From Bacillota bacterium (GTDB lineage Bacteria > Bacillota > Clostridia > Peptostreptococcales > Anaerovoracaceae): a DNA stretch of 64,000 bases. The stretch's first letter is position 1. Each line of letters opens with the position of its first letter. The notes under the pieces are model-generated. The model had not been told where the DNA came from. It was given only the letters and a program-made list of their open reading frames with translations, and ran no database searches. The stretch spans positions 1 through 64,000 of the forward strand of contig JAFPXY010000018.1 of NCBI GenBank assembly GCA_017394515.1. Reading direction: 5' to 3'. Made by a program: the position numbers and the translations under genes. This document shows, one piece after another, positions 26,542 through 35,515 of this stretch.

Positions 26542-27306
26542 ATGATACATTTCGTTGGTGCCGGATCCGGCGCGACAGACCTTATCACAGTCAGAGGAGC
26601 CAATCTGCTTCAGCAAGCAGATGTGGTCATCTATGCAGGTTCACTGGTCAATCCTGAACTCCTTAAATACACCAAAGAAGACTGCAAGATCTACAATTCA
26701 GCTGAGATGACCCTTGAGGAAGTCATCGACGCCATCAAGGAAGCCGAAAGCCTTGGCCTTACCACCGTAAGGCTTCACACCGGGGATTCCAGCATCTACG
26801 GAGCTGTAAGAGAGCAGTTCGATGAGCTTGACGAACTGGGCTTCGAGTATGACGTTACTCCCGGAGTGTCTGCGTTCTGCGGCGCGGCCAGCTCCTTAAA
26901 GGCCGAGTACACGCTCCCCGGAGTCAGCCAAACCGTGATCATCACCAGAGCCGAAGGCAGGACTCCGGTGCCCGAGAAGGAGAGCATCAAGTCGCTGGCC
27001 GCCCATAAGGCTACCATGGTGCTGTTCTTAAGCACATCCCTTACTGAGAAACTCCAGTCAGACCTTCTGGAAGGCGGATATCCCGAGGATACACCGGTTG
27101 CCATCGTCTACAAGGCCACCTGGCCTGAGGAAAGGATATTCAGATGCCAGCTTAAGGACCTTCACAGGACCGTGACCGATAACGGTCTCACCAAGACCTC
27201 CCTCATAATCGTTGGAGGCTGCATGGGTGATGAGTATATGAGATCTCTTCTTTATCATCCTCATTTTACAACGGAATTCAGACAGGGAACACCTGAGAAC
27301 GAATAG
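26542..27306 (+). CDS. cbiF: Cobalt-precorrin-4 C11-methyltransferase
   Basis: SAM-dependent tetrapyrrole methylase that methylates C-11. The 254-residue protein starts with the methylase motif HFVGAGSGATDLITVRGA, has LHTGDSSIYGA and the GVSAFCGAAS region, and VVIYAGSLVNPELL is typical of CobM/CbiF. Ribosome site TTGGAGGAAAT precedes ATG 26542. The next gene is separated by a GC-rich tandem repeat. Confidence 0.95.
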   Translation: MIHFVGAGSGATDLITVRGANLLQQADVVIYAGSLVNPELLKYTKEDCKIYNSAEMTLEEVIDAIKEAESLGLTTVRLHTGDSSIYGAVREQFDELDELGFEYDVTPGVSAFCGAASSLKAEYTLPGVSQTVIITRAEGRTPVPEKESIKSLAAHKATMVLFLSTSLTEKLQSDLLEGGYPEDTPVAIVYKATWPEERIFRCQLKDLHRTVTDNGLTKTSLIIVGGCMGDEYMRSLLYHPHFTTEFRQGTPENE

Positions 27307-27314
27307 AAATCAAT

Positions 27315-27412
27315 GCGGCGGCCGCAGCAGAACTAGCGCGGAGATCCGGACATCACGAGCCGGCCACCGCAGAACTAGCGCGGAGATCCGGACATCACGA
27401 GCCGGCCGCCGC
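27315..27412 (+). repeat. GC-rich 42-bp tandem repeat, two copies, inside a hairpin frame
   Basis: A 42-base unit beginning CAGAACTAGCGCGGAGATCC occurs at 27328 and again at 27370 with one mismatch (A27366 versus G27408). The pair is bracketed by GCGGCGGCC (27315-27323) and its reverse complement GGCCGCCGC (27404-27412). The base composition is far richer in G and C than that of the flanking genes. It fills the gap between cbiF and cbiG and ends just before the cbiG ribosome site. Confidence 0.9.
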
Positions 27413-27427
27413 GCGGGGAGAACATAC

Positions 27428-28543
27428 ATGAGAGCGAGCGTTTTTTGCTACAGCCTGAGGGGCAAGGATACTGCCCGGAAGGTGGTAGATGTACTAAAAA
27501 GTGAATACGATTGCGAGGTGGAATGCTTTTCACCGTCAAGGATCGCTGACGAGGGCGGCGGCTACGGCAGGGACTGCGAGGAATTCGAGCCCGGCCATGA
27601 GGGCGAGTTTTTTGAAACTCAGTTCCTCGGCATTCCGAGGCCCAGCGGGGACTTTTACGGGGAGCATTTCAGAGCCAAGGATCTCATAGTTTCCGTGGGT
27701 TCCGTGGGAATCTGCGTGAGACATGTAGCGCCATACGTCAAGTCCAAGGTAACGGATCCTGCGGTCATCGTCATCGATGAGCTGGGAGAACATGTGATAC
27801 CTGTGCTTTCCGGCCATATCGGTGGGGCCAACGAGATCTCCAGAGTCCTGGCAAAAACCCTGGACAGCGAGGCGGTCATCACCACGGCCACGGACCTGAA
27901 CCAGAGGTTCACAGTTGATGAGTGGGCTACGAGAAAGGGCATGACCATCTCCAGCATGAACATGGCTAAGGATTTTGCAGCGTCCATCCTGGAAAGGGAT
28001 GTTCCTTTCAAGTCGGACTTCCCCTATAGGGGAGAGCTGCCCAATGGCCTGAAGGAGATAGGCCAAGATGACTCAGCCTTAAACGAAGACACCATCGGCC
28101 TGTACATCACCTGGTCGACTCAGGAGCCATTCCCCATGACTCTCAGACTCATCCCCAAATGCCTGAGTTTGGGCATAGGCTGCAGGAGAGGGACACCCAG
28201 GGAGACCATCGAGCAGGTGGTAAAGCAGACCCTTAAGGACAATGAAATCGACATGAGAGCCATAAGCTCCATTTCAAGCATCGACCTTAAAAAGGATGAA
28301 GAAGGGCTGCTTGGCTTCGCCCACAGATACAGGATAGAGCCTGAATTCTTCAGTGCAGATGAACTTAAGGAAGTCCAGGGCGATTTCACACCTTCGGATT
28401 TCGTTAAGAGCATCACCGGCGTGGACAACGTCTGCGAAAGGGCTGCTCTGATAAAGGCTGACAGGCTCATAGTAAAGAAAACAGCTTGTGATGGCGTAAC
28501 GGTCGCCGTCGCAGTTAAGGATATGGAGGTAAGTTTTGAATAA
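27428..28543 (+). CDS. cbiG: Cobalt-precorrin-5A hydrolase
   Basis: CbiG opens the delta-lactone ring and releases acetaldehyde in the anaerobic pathway. The 371-residue protein has the central motif PVLSGHIGGANEISRVLA and the C-terminal domain start SLGIGCRRGTP. The segment at residues about 37-85 between the N-terminal strand and the core is rich in Gly and acidic residues and looks loosely conserved. GGGGAGA precedes ATG 27428, right after the tandem repeat. It overlaps cbiH by 8 bases. Confidence 0.94.
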   Translation: MRASVFCYSLRGKDTARKVVDVLKSEYDCEVECFSPSRIADEGGGYGRDCEEFEPGHEGEFFETQFLGIPRPSGDFYGEHFRAKDLIVSVGSVGICVRHVAPYVKSKVTDPAVIVIDELGEHVIPVLSGHIGGANEISRVLAKTLDSEAVITTATDLNQRFTVDEWATRKGMTISSMNMAKDFAASILERDVPFKSDFPYRGELPNGLKEIGQDDSALNEDTIGLYITWSTQEPFPMTLRLIPKCLSLGIGCRRGTPRETIEQVVKQTLKDNEIDMRAISSISSIDLKKDEEGLLGFAHRYRIEPEFFSADELKEVQGDFTPSDFVKSITGVDNVCERAALIKADRLIVKKTACDGVTVAVAVKDMEVSFE

Positions 28544-29279
28544 ACTCTATGTGGTGGGCATAGGCCCCGGAAATTACGAAAACATGACCATCAGAGCTGA
28601 CGAGGCTCTGAAGGATTCCGACGTAATAATCGGATATACTGTGTATGTGGACCTGGTTAAGGACAGATATCCTGATAAGGAATTCCTTACGACTCCCATG
28701 ACCAAGGAAGCTGCAAGATGTGAGATGGCTCTTGAATCCGCCAAGAATGGCAAGACCACAGCCATGATCTGCTCCGGAGACTCCGGAATCTACGGCATGG
28801 CAGCCCTTTGCTATGAGCTGAGGGGTGAAGCTACAGAACCCGAGATCGATGTGATCCCGGGATTAACAGCCGCAGCATCAGGCGCATCCATCCTGGGAGC
28901 GCCACTTACCCACGATTTCGCCATTATCAGCCTTTCAGACAGGCTGACACCCTGGGAAAAGATCGAAGCCAGGCTCAGAGCAGCCTCCGCTGCAGACTTA
29001 AGCATAGTCCTTTATAATCCAGTCTCCAAGGGCAGGCCGGATCATCTGAAGAAGGCCTGTGACATCATGCTGGAGAACCTGCCTGAGACCAGGATCTGCG
29101 GCATAGCCAGAAACATCGGACGTGAGGGTGAAAGCATGAGGGTCATGACCCTTAAGGAACTGAAAGAAGCTGAGTGCGACATGTTTTGCACCGTTTTCAT
29201 AGGAAATGCCATGACCAAGGTCATGGGCGATAAGATGGTAACTCCGAGAGGTTACAGAGAGGTCAGCGATGTCAGATAA
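28536..29279 (+). CDS. cbiH: Cobalt-precorrin-3B C17-methyltransferase
   Basis: Tetrapyrrole methylase that contracts the ring and methylates C-17. The 247-residue protein has VVGIGPGNYENMTIRADEAL at the start, then CSGDSGIYGMA and the LGAPLTHDFAIISLSD region typical of CbiH/CobJ. It starts at TTG 28536 with GGAGG 6 bases upstream, inside the end of cbiG. It overlaps the next gene by 11 bases. Confidence 0.94.
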   Translation: MNKLYVVGIGPGNYENMTIRADEALKDSDVIIGYTVYVDLVKDRYPDKEFLTTPMTKEAARCEMALESAKNGKTTAMICSGDSGIYGMAALCYELRGEATEPEIDVIPGLTAAASGASILGAPLTHDFAIISLSDRLTPWEKIEARLRAASAADLSIVLYNPVSKGRPDHLKKACDIMLENLPETRICGIARNIGREGESMRVMTLKELKEAECDMFCTVFIGNAMTKVMGDKMVTPRGYREVSDVR

Positions 29280-31317
29280 GATCTGCATTTTCGCAGGCAC
29301 CAAGGACGGCAGGGAACTGGCGAAGCTTTTGAGCTCCCGGGGACTGCATGTCACGGCCTGCGCCGCAACTGAATACGGAGGAGAACTTCTGGAAGGCGTT
29401 CAGGGTCTTATGGTGAAGACTGGCCGCATGGATGAAGATCAGATGGCGGACTTCATGAGAGAGGAGGGCTTCGACCTGGTGATCGACGCCACACACCCTT
29501 ATGCCCAGATCGTCACCCAGAACATCAAAGCTGCTGCAGCTGATGTCGGCATCGACTATCTGAGGCTGCTCCGGGCGGCAGACCCGGTACCCGGAAACGC
29601 TGTCTACGTGAAAGATACTGCGGAAGCTGTAAGCTATTTGTCGGGCACCGCAGGCCAGATCCTCTTAACCACGGGGAGCAAAGAACTCTCAGCCTACAGT
29701 AAGATTCCCGGATTCTCAGAAAGGGTCTGGGCCAGGGTCCTTCCCCTGGAAAGTTCACTGAAACAGGCAGAGGAGGCAGGGCTTCCCTCGGGCAGGATAA
29801 TCGCCATGCAGGGGCCTTTCTCAAAGGAGATGAACCGAGCCATGTTAAATATGACCGGAGCATCATTCATGGTCACCAAGATGTCCGGCAAGATCGGAGG
29901 CTTCGGTGAAAAGATGGACGCTGCATTGGAAATGGGCGTTACCTGCGTGGTAGTAGGAAGACCGCCTGAGGAAGATGGCTTTGATTTCGACCAGGTGGTG
30001 GATATGGTGGCAGAAAGATATCGCATGACCTGTGAAAAAGAGGAAGAAATGGTAATGGTTAACGAAAACAACTGCATAAAGGATGCCAAAGTGGTGATAG
30101 CAGGAATCGGCATGGGAAGCCTTGGCTCCATGACGGGAGACGTTAGGAAGGCCATTGAAGAGGCAGATTGTCTGATAGGTGCCAGCCGCATGCTGGAGAC
30201 AGCTCGCGAGATCGGCGACCGTCCTTCCTTTAAGGCCATCGCTCCTGAAGCCATAATGGCCGTGATCGAGGAGCATCCCGAGTATGGGAAGTTCTGCGTC
30301 CTCATGTCAGGAGACACCGGTTTCTTCAGCGGGACCAAGAAACTTTTGCCGCTCCTTAAGGAGGCTGGAATTGAGTGCGAAGTCCTGCCGGGACTCAGCT
30401 CCATGTCATATCTGGCTTCTCGCGTAGGCGAATCCTATGATGGCATCAAAATGGTAAGCCTCCACGGAAGAAGCAGAAATATCGCAGCCGATGTGAGACA
30501 GAACGAGAAAGTTCTCTGTCTGGTGGGAGGTGAGGATGGAACCTCGGACCTCATCAGGACCCTCGTAGATAATGGCCTGGGCCATGTGACCGTTCACGTG
30601 GGAGAGAGGCTCGGCTACAACAACGAAAAGATAACCACAGCCAGGGCAGAAGCTCTTATGAATGAAAGCTTCGACAGCCTGAGCGCTGTAATTATAGTAA
30701 ATCCTAAAGCCGGTAAGAAGCTGAACTTCGGTTTTAGAGACAGCGATTTCCAGAGAGGTGGAGACAGCGAGGGAGTGGTTCCCATGACCAAGAGTGAGGT
30801 CAGGGCAGCGGTCCTGTCCAAGCTCCAGCTCGAAGAGGATTCCGTCTGCTGGGACATCGGAGCAGGCACAGGCTCAGTGTCAATTGAGATGGCTCTGAAC
30901 GCTCCTTACGGTCAGGTCTACGCCATCGAAAAGAAGGAAAAGGCTCTGGAACTCCTTAGGGAGAATCTGGTGAAATTCAGCGCAGGGAACGTGATCCCTG
31001 TGCCCGGTACCGCACCTGAAGCTCTCATGGATCTTCCGGCACCGACCCACGTCTTCATCGGCGGAAGCTCCGGAAACATGAAGGAGATCATCGATCTGAT
31101 CTTAGCCAAGAATCCTACAGCCAGGATCATCGCATCCGCCGTATCCCTGGAGACTGTAGGGGAGCTGGCAGCCCTCATCAAGGAGTACGACTTCGCCGAC
31201 CGCGAAGTGGTCTGCCTGAGCGTGGCAAGAGCCAGAGAGATCGGTAACTACAACCTCATGATGGGACAGAATCCCATTTACATCTTTACCATGCAGGCCG
31301 GAGGTCAGGAAGAATGA
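29269..31317 (+). CDS. Fused precorrin-6A reductase and precorrin-6Y methyltransferase (CbiJ-CbiE-CbiT)
   Basis: Three enzymes on one 682-residue chain. Residues 1-250 are a CbiJ-type reductase (IFAGTKDGRELAKLL, IDATHPYAQIV). Residues about 265-480 are the CbiE methylase for C-5 (GIGMGSLGSMT, MSGDTGFFSG, PGLSSMSYLASR). Residues about 510-680 are CbiT, the C-15 methylase/decarboxylase (WDIGAGTGSVSIEMA). The three steps are consecutive in the pathway. A GAGGAAG stretch sits just before in-frame ATGs near 30049-30056, so separate initiation of the CbiE-CbiT part is conceivable. Overlaps cbiH by 11 bases and cbiB by 4. Confidence 0.92.
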   Translation: MSDKICIFAGTKDGRELAKLLSSRGLHVTACAATEYGGELLEGVQGLMVKTGRMDEDQMADFMREEGFDLVIDATHPYAQIVTQNIKAAAADVGIDYLRLLRAADPVPGNAVYVKDTAEAVSYLSGTAGQILLTTGSKELSAYSKIPGFSERVWARVLPLESSLKQAEEAGLPSGRIIAMQGPFSKEMNRAMLNMTGASFMVTKMSGKIGGFGEKMDAALEMGVTCVVVGRPPEEDGFDFDQVVDMVAERYRMTCEKEEEMVMVNENNCIKDAKVVIAGIGMGSLGSMTGDVRKAIEEADCLIGASRMLETAREIGDRPSFKAIAPEAIMAVIEEHPEYGKFCVLMSGDTGFFSGTKKLLPLLKEAGIECEVLPGLSSMSYLASRVGESYDGIKMVSLHGRSRNIAADVRQNEKVLCLVGGEDGTSDLIRTLVDNGLGHVTVHVGERLGYNNEKITTARAEALMNESFDSLSAVIIVNPKAGKKLNFGFRDSDFQRGGDSEGVVPMTKSEVRAAVLSKLQLEEDSVCWDIGAGTGSVSIEMALNAPYGQVYAIEKKEKALELLRENLVKFSAGNVIPVPGTAPEALMDLPAPTHVFIGGSSGNMKEIIDLILAKNPTARIIASAVSLETVGELAALIKEYDFADREVVCLSVARAREIGNYNLMMGQNPIYIFTMQAGGQEE

Positions 31318-32282
31318 TCTATTCACTTCTGGCCCTAATCATCGGCTTCATTATGGACTTATTCCTGGGGGATCCCAGGAATATTCCGCACCCGGTGGTG
31401 ATCATAGGAAAACTCATATCATTCCTTGACAGGAACCTGCGCAAAATATTCCCGAAGACTGTTCTCGGGGAGAATCTGGCAGGAGCGCTGCTCTGGATCA
31501 TCGTATGCGCCTTGTCCTTTGGCGTGCCCTTCGGCATACTTTGGGCAGCGGGCAAGGTCGCCTGGTGGCTCAGACTGGTCATTGAGAGCATCATGTGCTG
31601 GCAGATACTGGCGACCAAGTCCTTAAGGACAGAGAGCATGAAGGTGGCGGACGCCCTTAAATACGAAGGGCTGGACGCAGGAAGATATGCAGTGTCCATG
31701 ATCGTCGGCCGCGATACAGCAAGGTTGGACGAGACCGGCGTCATCAAGGCTACGGTGGAGACCATCGCGGAAAACTCTTCCGACGGCATCATCGCGCCCA
31801 TGATGTTTGCGATCATCGGCGGAGGGCCACTTGGCATGCTCTACAAGGCCGTGAACACCATGGATTCCATGCTGGGATACGTGGAGGAACCGTACAAAAA
31901 TATCGGACTGGTGCCGGCAAAGATGGACGACGTCTTTAACTTCATACCAGCCAGACTTTCAGCTTTTCTCATGTTGGGAGCGGGCTTATTTCTCAAGCTT
32001 GATGTGAAGAACGGTTGGTACATCTTCAAACGCGACAGGTATAATCACGCAAGCCCCAACTCCGCGCAGACGGAGAGCTGCTGCGCCGGTCTTCTGGATG
32101 TGCAGCTGGCAGGGGATGCCTGGTACCACGGAGTCCTTCATAAGAAAAAATACATCGGAGACGATCTTCGTCCCATCGTAATGGATGACATTCCGCTGAC
32201 CTGTGATCTCATGTATGCCATGGCGGTGCTGGGACTCTTCATCTTTGGAATTATCAAGTTGGCTGTGTGGGTAACCATTTAA
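31314..32282 (+). CDS. cbiB: Adenosylcobinamide-phosphate synthase
   Basis: Membrane protein that attaches the aminopropanol (phosphate) arm to adenosylcobyric acid. The 322-residue protein begins with a hydrophobic helix and DLFLGDPRNIPHPVV, and has RDTARLDETGVIKATVETIA, a long conserved CbiB motif, and NHASPNSAQTE. Several hydrophobic segments are visible. The start overlaps the CbiJ-E-T stop by ATGA. It is followed by the decarboxylase that makes the aminopropanol phosphate. Confidence 0.95.
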   Translation: MIYSLLALIIGFIMDLFLGDPRNIPHPVVIIGKLISFLDRNLRKIFPKTVLGENLAGALLWIIVCALSFGVPFGILWAAGKVAWWLRLVIESIMCWQILATKSLRTESMKVADALKYEGLDAGRYAVSMIVGRDTARLDETGVIKATVETIAENSSDGIIAPMMFAIIGGGPLGMLYKAVNTMDSMLGYVEEPYKNIGLVPAKMDDVFNFIPARLSAFLMLGAGLFLKLDVKNGWYIFKRDRYNHASPNSAQTESCCAGLLDVQLAGDAWYHGVLHKKKYIGDDLRPIVMDDIPLTCDLMYAMAVLGLFIFGIIKLAVWVTI

Positions 32283-32303
32283 ACGTATATATCAGGAGAA
32301 CTT

Positions 32304-33404
32304 ATGCTTTATAAACACAAAAATCCTCACGGAGGAGACATATACGGCGGGGATGATATCAGACTGGACTTTTCTGCCAATACCAATCCCAAGGGCACGC
32401 CTCGTGAAGTGATCAGGCAGGCGGCCTTGTCATTGGAACACGCGGATCGGTACCCCGATCCGTACGCCAGGGAGCTTGTGGCCGCCATCGCGGCTTATCA
32501 CGGCGTGCCCGCGGACTATATACTGATCGGCGCCGGCGCCGCCGAGATGATTTATAGCTACGCTTCTACCTCCAGATTCGCGTCAGCCTTGATGGCGGCG
32601 CCTACATTCTCGGAATACGAGATTGCCTTGAGAAGGACCGGCACAAAGGTCCTCCACTGGAACATGAAGGAGGAGACAGGCTTCACCCTTACTAGGGACA
32701 TCTTCACTGCCATAGAGGTAAACAGACCAAGCGCAGTCTTTATCTGTAACCCTAACAACCCCACGGGTAAACTGGTGGATCCTGAGCTCATGAAAGAGCT
32801 GGTACAGTTCACCAAGGAGCGTGATATCAAGCTCTTTGTGGACGAGTGCTTCATGGAGCTTGCCGGCGCTAGATGCGGGGCCTTAGGCGATGTAGATGAG
32901 TGTGCGCCATCTTGCGCCGTGAGCCTCATCCCCGAGCTTGAGAATGATCCTCATCTGATCATACTTCGCGCCTTTACGAAGAATTATGGTATGGCAGGAC
33001 TTAGACTTGGCTATGTGCTCACATCTGACAGCGATCTTCTCTACAGGATGGCCAAGGGCGTGCAGCCCTGGAACCTTTCAACTCCGGCTCAGGCCGCGGG
33101 TGTGCAGGCACTTAAGGAGACGGAGTTCCTTAAGGAAAGCGTGAAGCTCATCAGAGAAGAGAAGGCATATCTAAGCGATGGTCTCACAAAGTTGGGCCTT
33201 AAGGTCATAGATTCCGACGTGAATTTTTTGCTCTTCAGGGGACCGGAAGATTTGGCTGAAAGCATGAGAAAAGAGGGCATCCTCATCAGGGATTGCTCCA
33301 ACTACATGGGGCTTGAGCCCGGCTGGTTCAGAGTAGCCGTCAAGCTTCATCATGAAAACGAAGAATTGCTCGGGACCATGGGAAAGGTCCTGGGAAAGGA
33401 ATAA
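32304..33404 (+). CDS. L-threonine-O-3-phosphate decarboxylase (CobD type)
   Basis: PLP enzyme related to histidinol-phosphate aminotransferase that makes aminopropanol phosphate for CbiB. The 366-residue protein has [13 protein letters not shown] near the start, [11 protein letters not shown], the PLP-binding Asp in [10 protein letters not shown], and the Schiff-base Lys in [15 protein letters not shown]. Its place between cbiB and cbiP favours the cobalamin role over histidine synthesis. AGGAGAA precedes ATG 32304. Confidence 0.9.
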   Translation: MLYKHKNPHGGDIYGGDDIRLDFSANTNPKGTPREVIRQAALSLEHADRYPDPYARELVAAIAAYHGVPADYILIGAGAAEMIYSYASTSRFASALMAAPTFSEYEIALRRTGTKVLHWNMKEETGFTLTRDIFTAIEVNRPSAVFICNPNNPTGKLVDPELMKELVQFTKERDIKLFVDECFMELAGARCGALGDVDECAPSCAVSLIPELENDPHLIILRAFTKNYGMAGLRLGYVLTSDSDLLYRMAKGVQPWNLSTPAQAAGVQALKETEFLKESVKLIREEKAYLSDGLTKLGLKVIDSDVNFLLFRGPEDLAESMRKEGILIRDCSNYMGLEPGWFRVAVKLHHENEELLGTMGKVLGKE

Positions 33405-33406
33405 AA

Positions 33407-34891
33407 ATGGCAAAGAACATCATGATCCAGGGCACTATGTCCAACGTGGGCAAAAGCTTACTTGCGGCTGGGCTCTGTAGGATCTTAAAACAGGACGGCT
33501 ACAGGGTCGCACCTTTCAAATCACAGAATATGGCGTTGAACTCCTTTATCACCAAGGACGGCTCCGAAATGGGTCGTGCGCAGGTGGTCCAGGCCGAGGC
33601 CGCGGGCATCGATCCCGACGTAAGGATGAATCCCATCCTGTTGAAGCCCACCACCGATGTGGGCTCACAGGTCATCGTACTGGGGCAGGTCATGGGAAAC
33701 ATGACTGCCGTGGAATACTACAAGCACAAGAAGGAGCTGGTGCCTTACGTAATTAAGGCATATAACGAGCTGGCCGCAGAAAACGACATCATCGTCATCG
33801 AAGGCGCAGGCTCGCCCGCTGAGATCAACCTGAAACAGGAAGACATCGTGAACATGGGCTTTGCCCGCATGGTAAACGCCCCGGTGCTCCTGGCGGGAGA
33901 CATCGACAGAGGCGGCGTCTTTGCTCAGCTCTATGGCACCGTGGCTCTTCTGGAACCTGAGGAAAGGGCTCTCATCAAGGGCACCATCGTTAACAAGTTC
34001 AGAGGAGACAAGGCCATCCTTGAGCCTGGACTCGTTACACTGGAGAAACTCTGCGGAGTTCCGGTAGCGGGCGTTATTCCATACATGCATCTGGATATCG
34101 ACGATGAAGACAGCCTGACGGAGCGCTTCGACAACCGTTCAGCAGGTGGTCGCCGCTTGATAGATATAGCCGTCATACGCATCCCGAAGATTTCCAACTT
34201 CACGGACTTCGCAGCTTTCGACGGTTACGAAAATCTATCCGTTCGCTACGTGGACAGGGTGGCAGACCTGGGTGATCCGGATATGATCATAATCCCGGGA
34301 ACCAAGTCCACCATCGCAGACCTCAAGTGGCTTAGAGAGAGCGGCATGGAAGCCAAGATCCTTCAGGCAGCCGATCACGACAAGCTGATCTTCGGCATCT
34401 GCGGAGGCTATCAGATGCTGGGCCGCTCCGTGGCAGATCCGGAGATGACCGAGGCGGATACCCCTGAGGAGATCAAAGGTATGGGCCTCCTTCCCATCGA
34501 GACCGTATTTATCGGCGAAAAGCGCCAGACCCAGACAACCGGTGTGATCCAGGGCGTTTACGGCGAATTGGCATGCCTTAACGGCATGGCCTTCGAAGGT
34601 TATGAGATCCACATGGGAAGATCAGGTGAGAATCTGCCGGTGATCGTGAGCATGTCGGATGATCCGGACTGCAACGTCTTCGGAAGCTACATCCACGGAA
34701 TCTTCGATGCCCACGGAATAGCGGATACCGTGGTGAGAGTTCTTTGCGAGAAGAAGGGCGTAGATCCCTCAGAGCTCGGCACCTTCGACCGGGCAGCCTA
34801 CAAGGATCAGCAGTACGATCTCCTGGCGGAGCACATGAGGGCTAACCTGGACATGGACCTGATTTACAGGATACTAGATGAACAGAAATAG
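33407..34891 (+). CDS. cbiP: Cobyric acid synthase (glutamine-hydrolysing)
   Basis: Amidates the b, d, e and g side chains of adenosylcobyrinate a,c-diamide. The 494-residue protein opens with [20 protein letters not shown] and [11 protein letters not shown]. The C-terminal amidotransferase domain has its nucleophile Cys in [10 protein letters not shown] and the catalytic His in YIHGIFD. It is the last gene of the operon, two bases after the decarboxylase stop, and is followed by a terminator. Confidence 0.96.
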   Translation: MAKNIMIQGTMSNVGKSLLAAGLCRILKQDGYRVAPFKSQNMALNSFITKDGSEMGRAQVVQAEAAGIDPDVRMNPILLKPTTDVGSQVIVLGQVMGNMTAVEYYKHKKELVPYVIKAYNELAAENDIIVIEGAGSPAEINLKQEDIVNMGFARMVNAPVLLAGDIDRGGVFAQLYGTVALLEPEERALIKGTIVNKFRGDKAILEPGLVTLEKLCGVPVAGVIPYMHLDIDDEDSLTERFDNRSAGGRRLIDIAVIRIPKISNFTDFAAFDGYENLSVRYVDRVADLGDPDMIIIPGTKSTIADLKWLRESGMEAKILQAADHDKLIFGICGGYQMLGRSVADPEMTEADTPEEIKGMGLLPIETVFIGEKRQTQTTGVIQGVYGELACLNGMAFEGYEIHMGRSGENLPVIVSMSDDPDCNVFGSYIHGIFDAHGIADTVVRVLCEKKGVDPSELGTFDRAAYKDQQYDLLAEHMRANLDMDLIYRILDEQK

Positions 34892-34896
34892 GATGA

Positions 34897-34924
34897 AAAA
34901 GTGGTCTTTATGATCACTTTTTTT
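34897..34924 (+). terminator. Terminator of the cobalamin operon
   Basis: AAAAGTGGTC (34897-34906) pairs with GATCACTTTT (34912-34921) with one G-T pair and runs into seven Ts. Between here and 35069 I see only AT-rich sequence with two similar AGTACTTT stretches and no gene. Confidence 0.85.
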
Positions 34925-35069
34925 ACGTTGCTCCTTTGCCCCGAAAAATTTGCCAAAAGAACTACGTTTTTTGCGAAACAGTAGTACTTTTCGAAGGATT
35001 TTAGCTGCAAAAGAGCAAAACCCCCATTTTCAGCCCCGATTTAGCGCAAAAAATAGTACTTTCACCCTT

Positions 35070-35113
35070 ATTAGTTTGCTGAAAGAACCATTTAGTTCTT
35101 TGAGCAAACTAAT
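35070..35113. repeat. 19-bp inverted repeat upstream of the copper promoter
   Basis: ATTAGTTTGCTGAAAGAAC (35070-35088) is matched by GTTCTTTGAGCAAACTAAT (35095-35113) with a single mismatch and a 6-base centre. No T run follows, so it is not an ordinary terminator. It ends 16 bases before the csoR -35 box. Confidence 0.85.
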
Positions 35114-35129
35114 CGCCTAAAAAGAACTA

Positions 35130-35158
35130 TTGACAAATACCCCCTGGGGGTATATACT
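35130..35158 (+). promoter_or_regulatory. csoR-copAZ promoter
   Basis: A perfect -35 TTGACA (35130-35135) and -10 TATACT (35153-35158) are separated by 17 bases. A copper operator palindrome fills the spacer, so repressor binding would block RNA polymerase directly. Confidence 0.88.
35137..35153. promoter_or_regulatory. CsoR operator 1 (between -35 and -10)
   Basis: ATACCCCCTGGGGGTAT is a perfect palindrome of the kind bound by CsoR copper repressors (TACCC...GGGTA pattern). It fills the promoter spacer. Confidence 0.82.
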
Positions 35159-35170
35159 TGCGATAGTAAC

Positions 35171-35187
35171 ATACCCCCCAGGGGTAT
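35171..35187. promoter_or_regulatory. CsoR operator 2 (downstream of the -10)
   Basis: ATACCCCCCAGGGGTAT repeats the pattern of operator 1, centred 34 bases further on and close to the transcript start. Two sites suggest tight or graded repression of csoR-copAZ. Confidence 0.8.
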
Positions 35188-35217
35188 ACCAAAACATAAC
35201 ACACAAGAGGTAACGAC

Positions 35218-35514
35218 ATGACAGACAACTGCTGCTGCCGCACCAAAGAGCGCAGCGATAAAGAATTCAAGGATCTCATTAACAGGCTGAAGAGGATCGA
35301 AGGCCAGGTGAAGGGCGTCCAGCGCATGCTGGAGGAGAACGCCTACTGCCCGGACATCATGGTCCAGGTGGCTGCCATAAACAGCGCTTTAAACAGCTTT
35401 AACAAGGTGCTTCTCGCTGAGCATCTCAAAACCTGCGTTGTGGATGACATCAAGGCAGGCCGCGAGGATACCATAGAGGAGCTGACCGAGACCCTTAAGA
35501 AGGTAATGAAGTAA
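35218..35514 (+). CDS. csoR: CsoR copper-sensing repressor
   Basis: Copper(I)-responsive repressor of the DUF156 family; Cu(I) binding releases DNA. The 98-residue protein has the three-helix fold sequence INRLKRIEGQVKGVQRMLEE. The Cu ligands are Cys44, His69 and Cys73, with the same spacing (25 and 4) as the Cys-His-Cys set of Mycobacterium CsoR. An extra CCC cluster sits at residues 5-7. AAGAGGTAACG precedes ATG 35218. It is followed after one base by copA, and two operators lie in its promoter. Confidence 0.93.
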   Translation: MTDNCCCRTKERSDKEFKDLINRLKRIEGQVKGVQRMLEENAYCPDIMVQVAAINSALNSFNKVLLAEHLKTCVVDDIKAGREDTIEELTETLKKVMK

Positions 35515-35515
35515 T

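Noticed and set aside
27307-27427. Small protein gene spanning the 42-bp repeats
   Set aside because: No start with a ribosome site and no continuous plausible frame; the repeats look non-coding.
32304-33404. Histidinol-phosphate aminotransferase (hisC)
   Set aside because: The motifs are shared, but position between cbiB and cbiP favours the threonine-phosphate decarboxylase of cobalamin synthesis.
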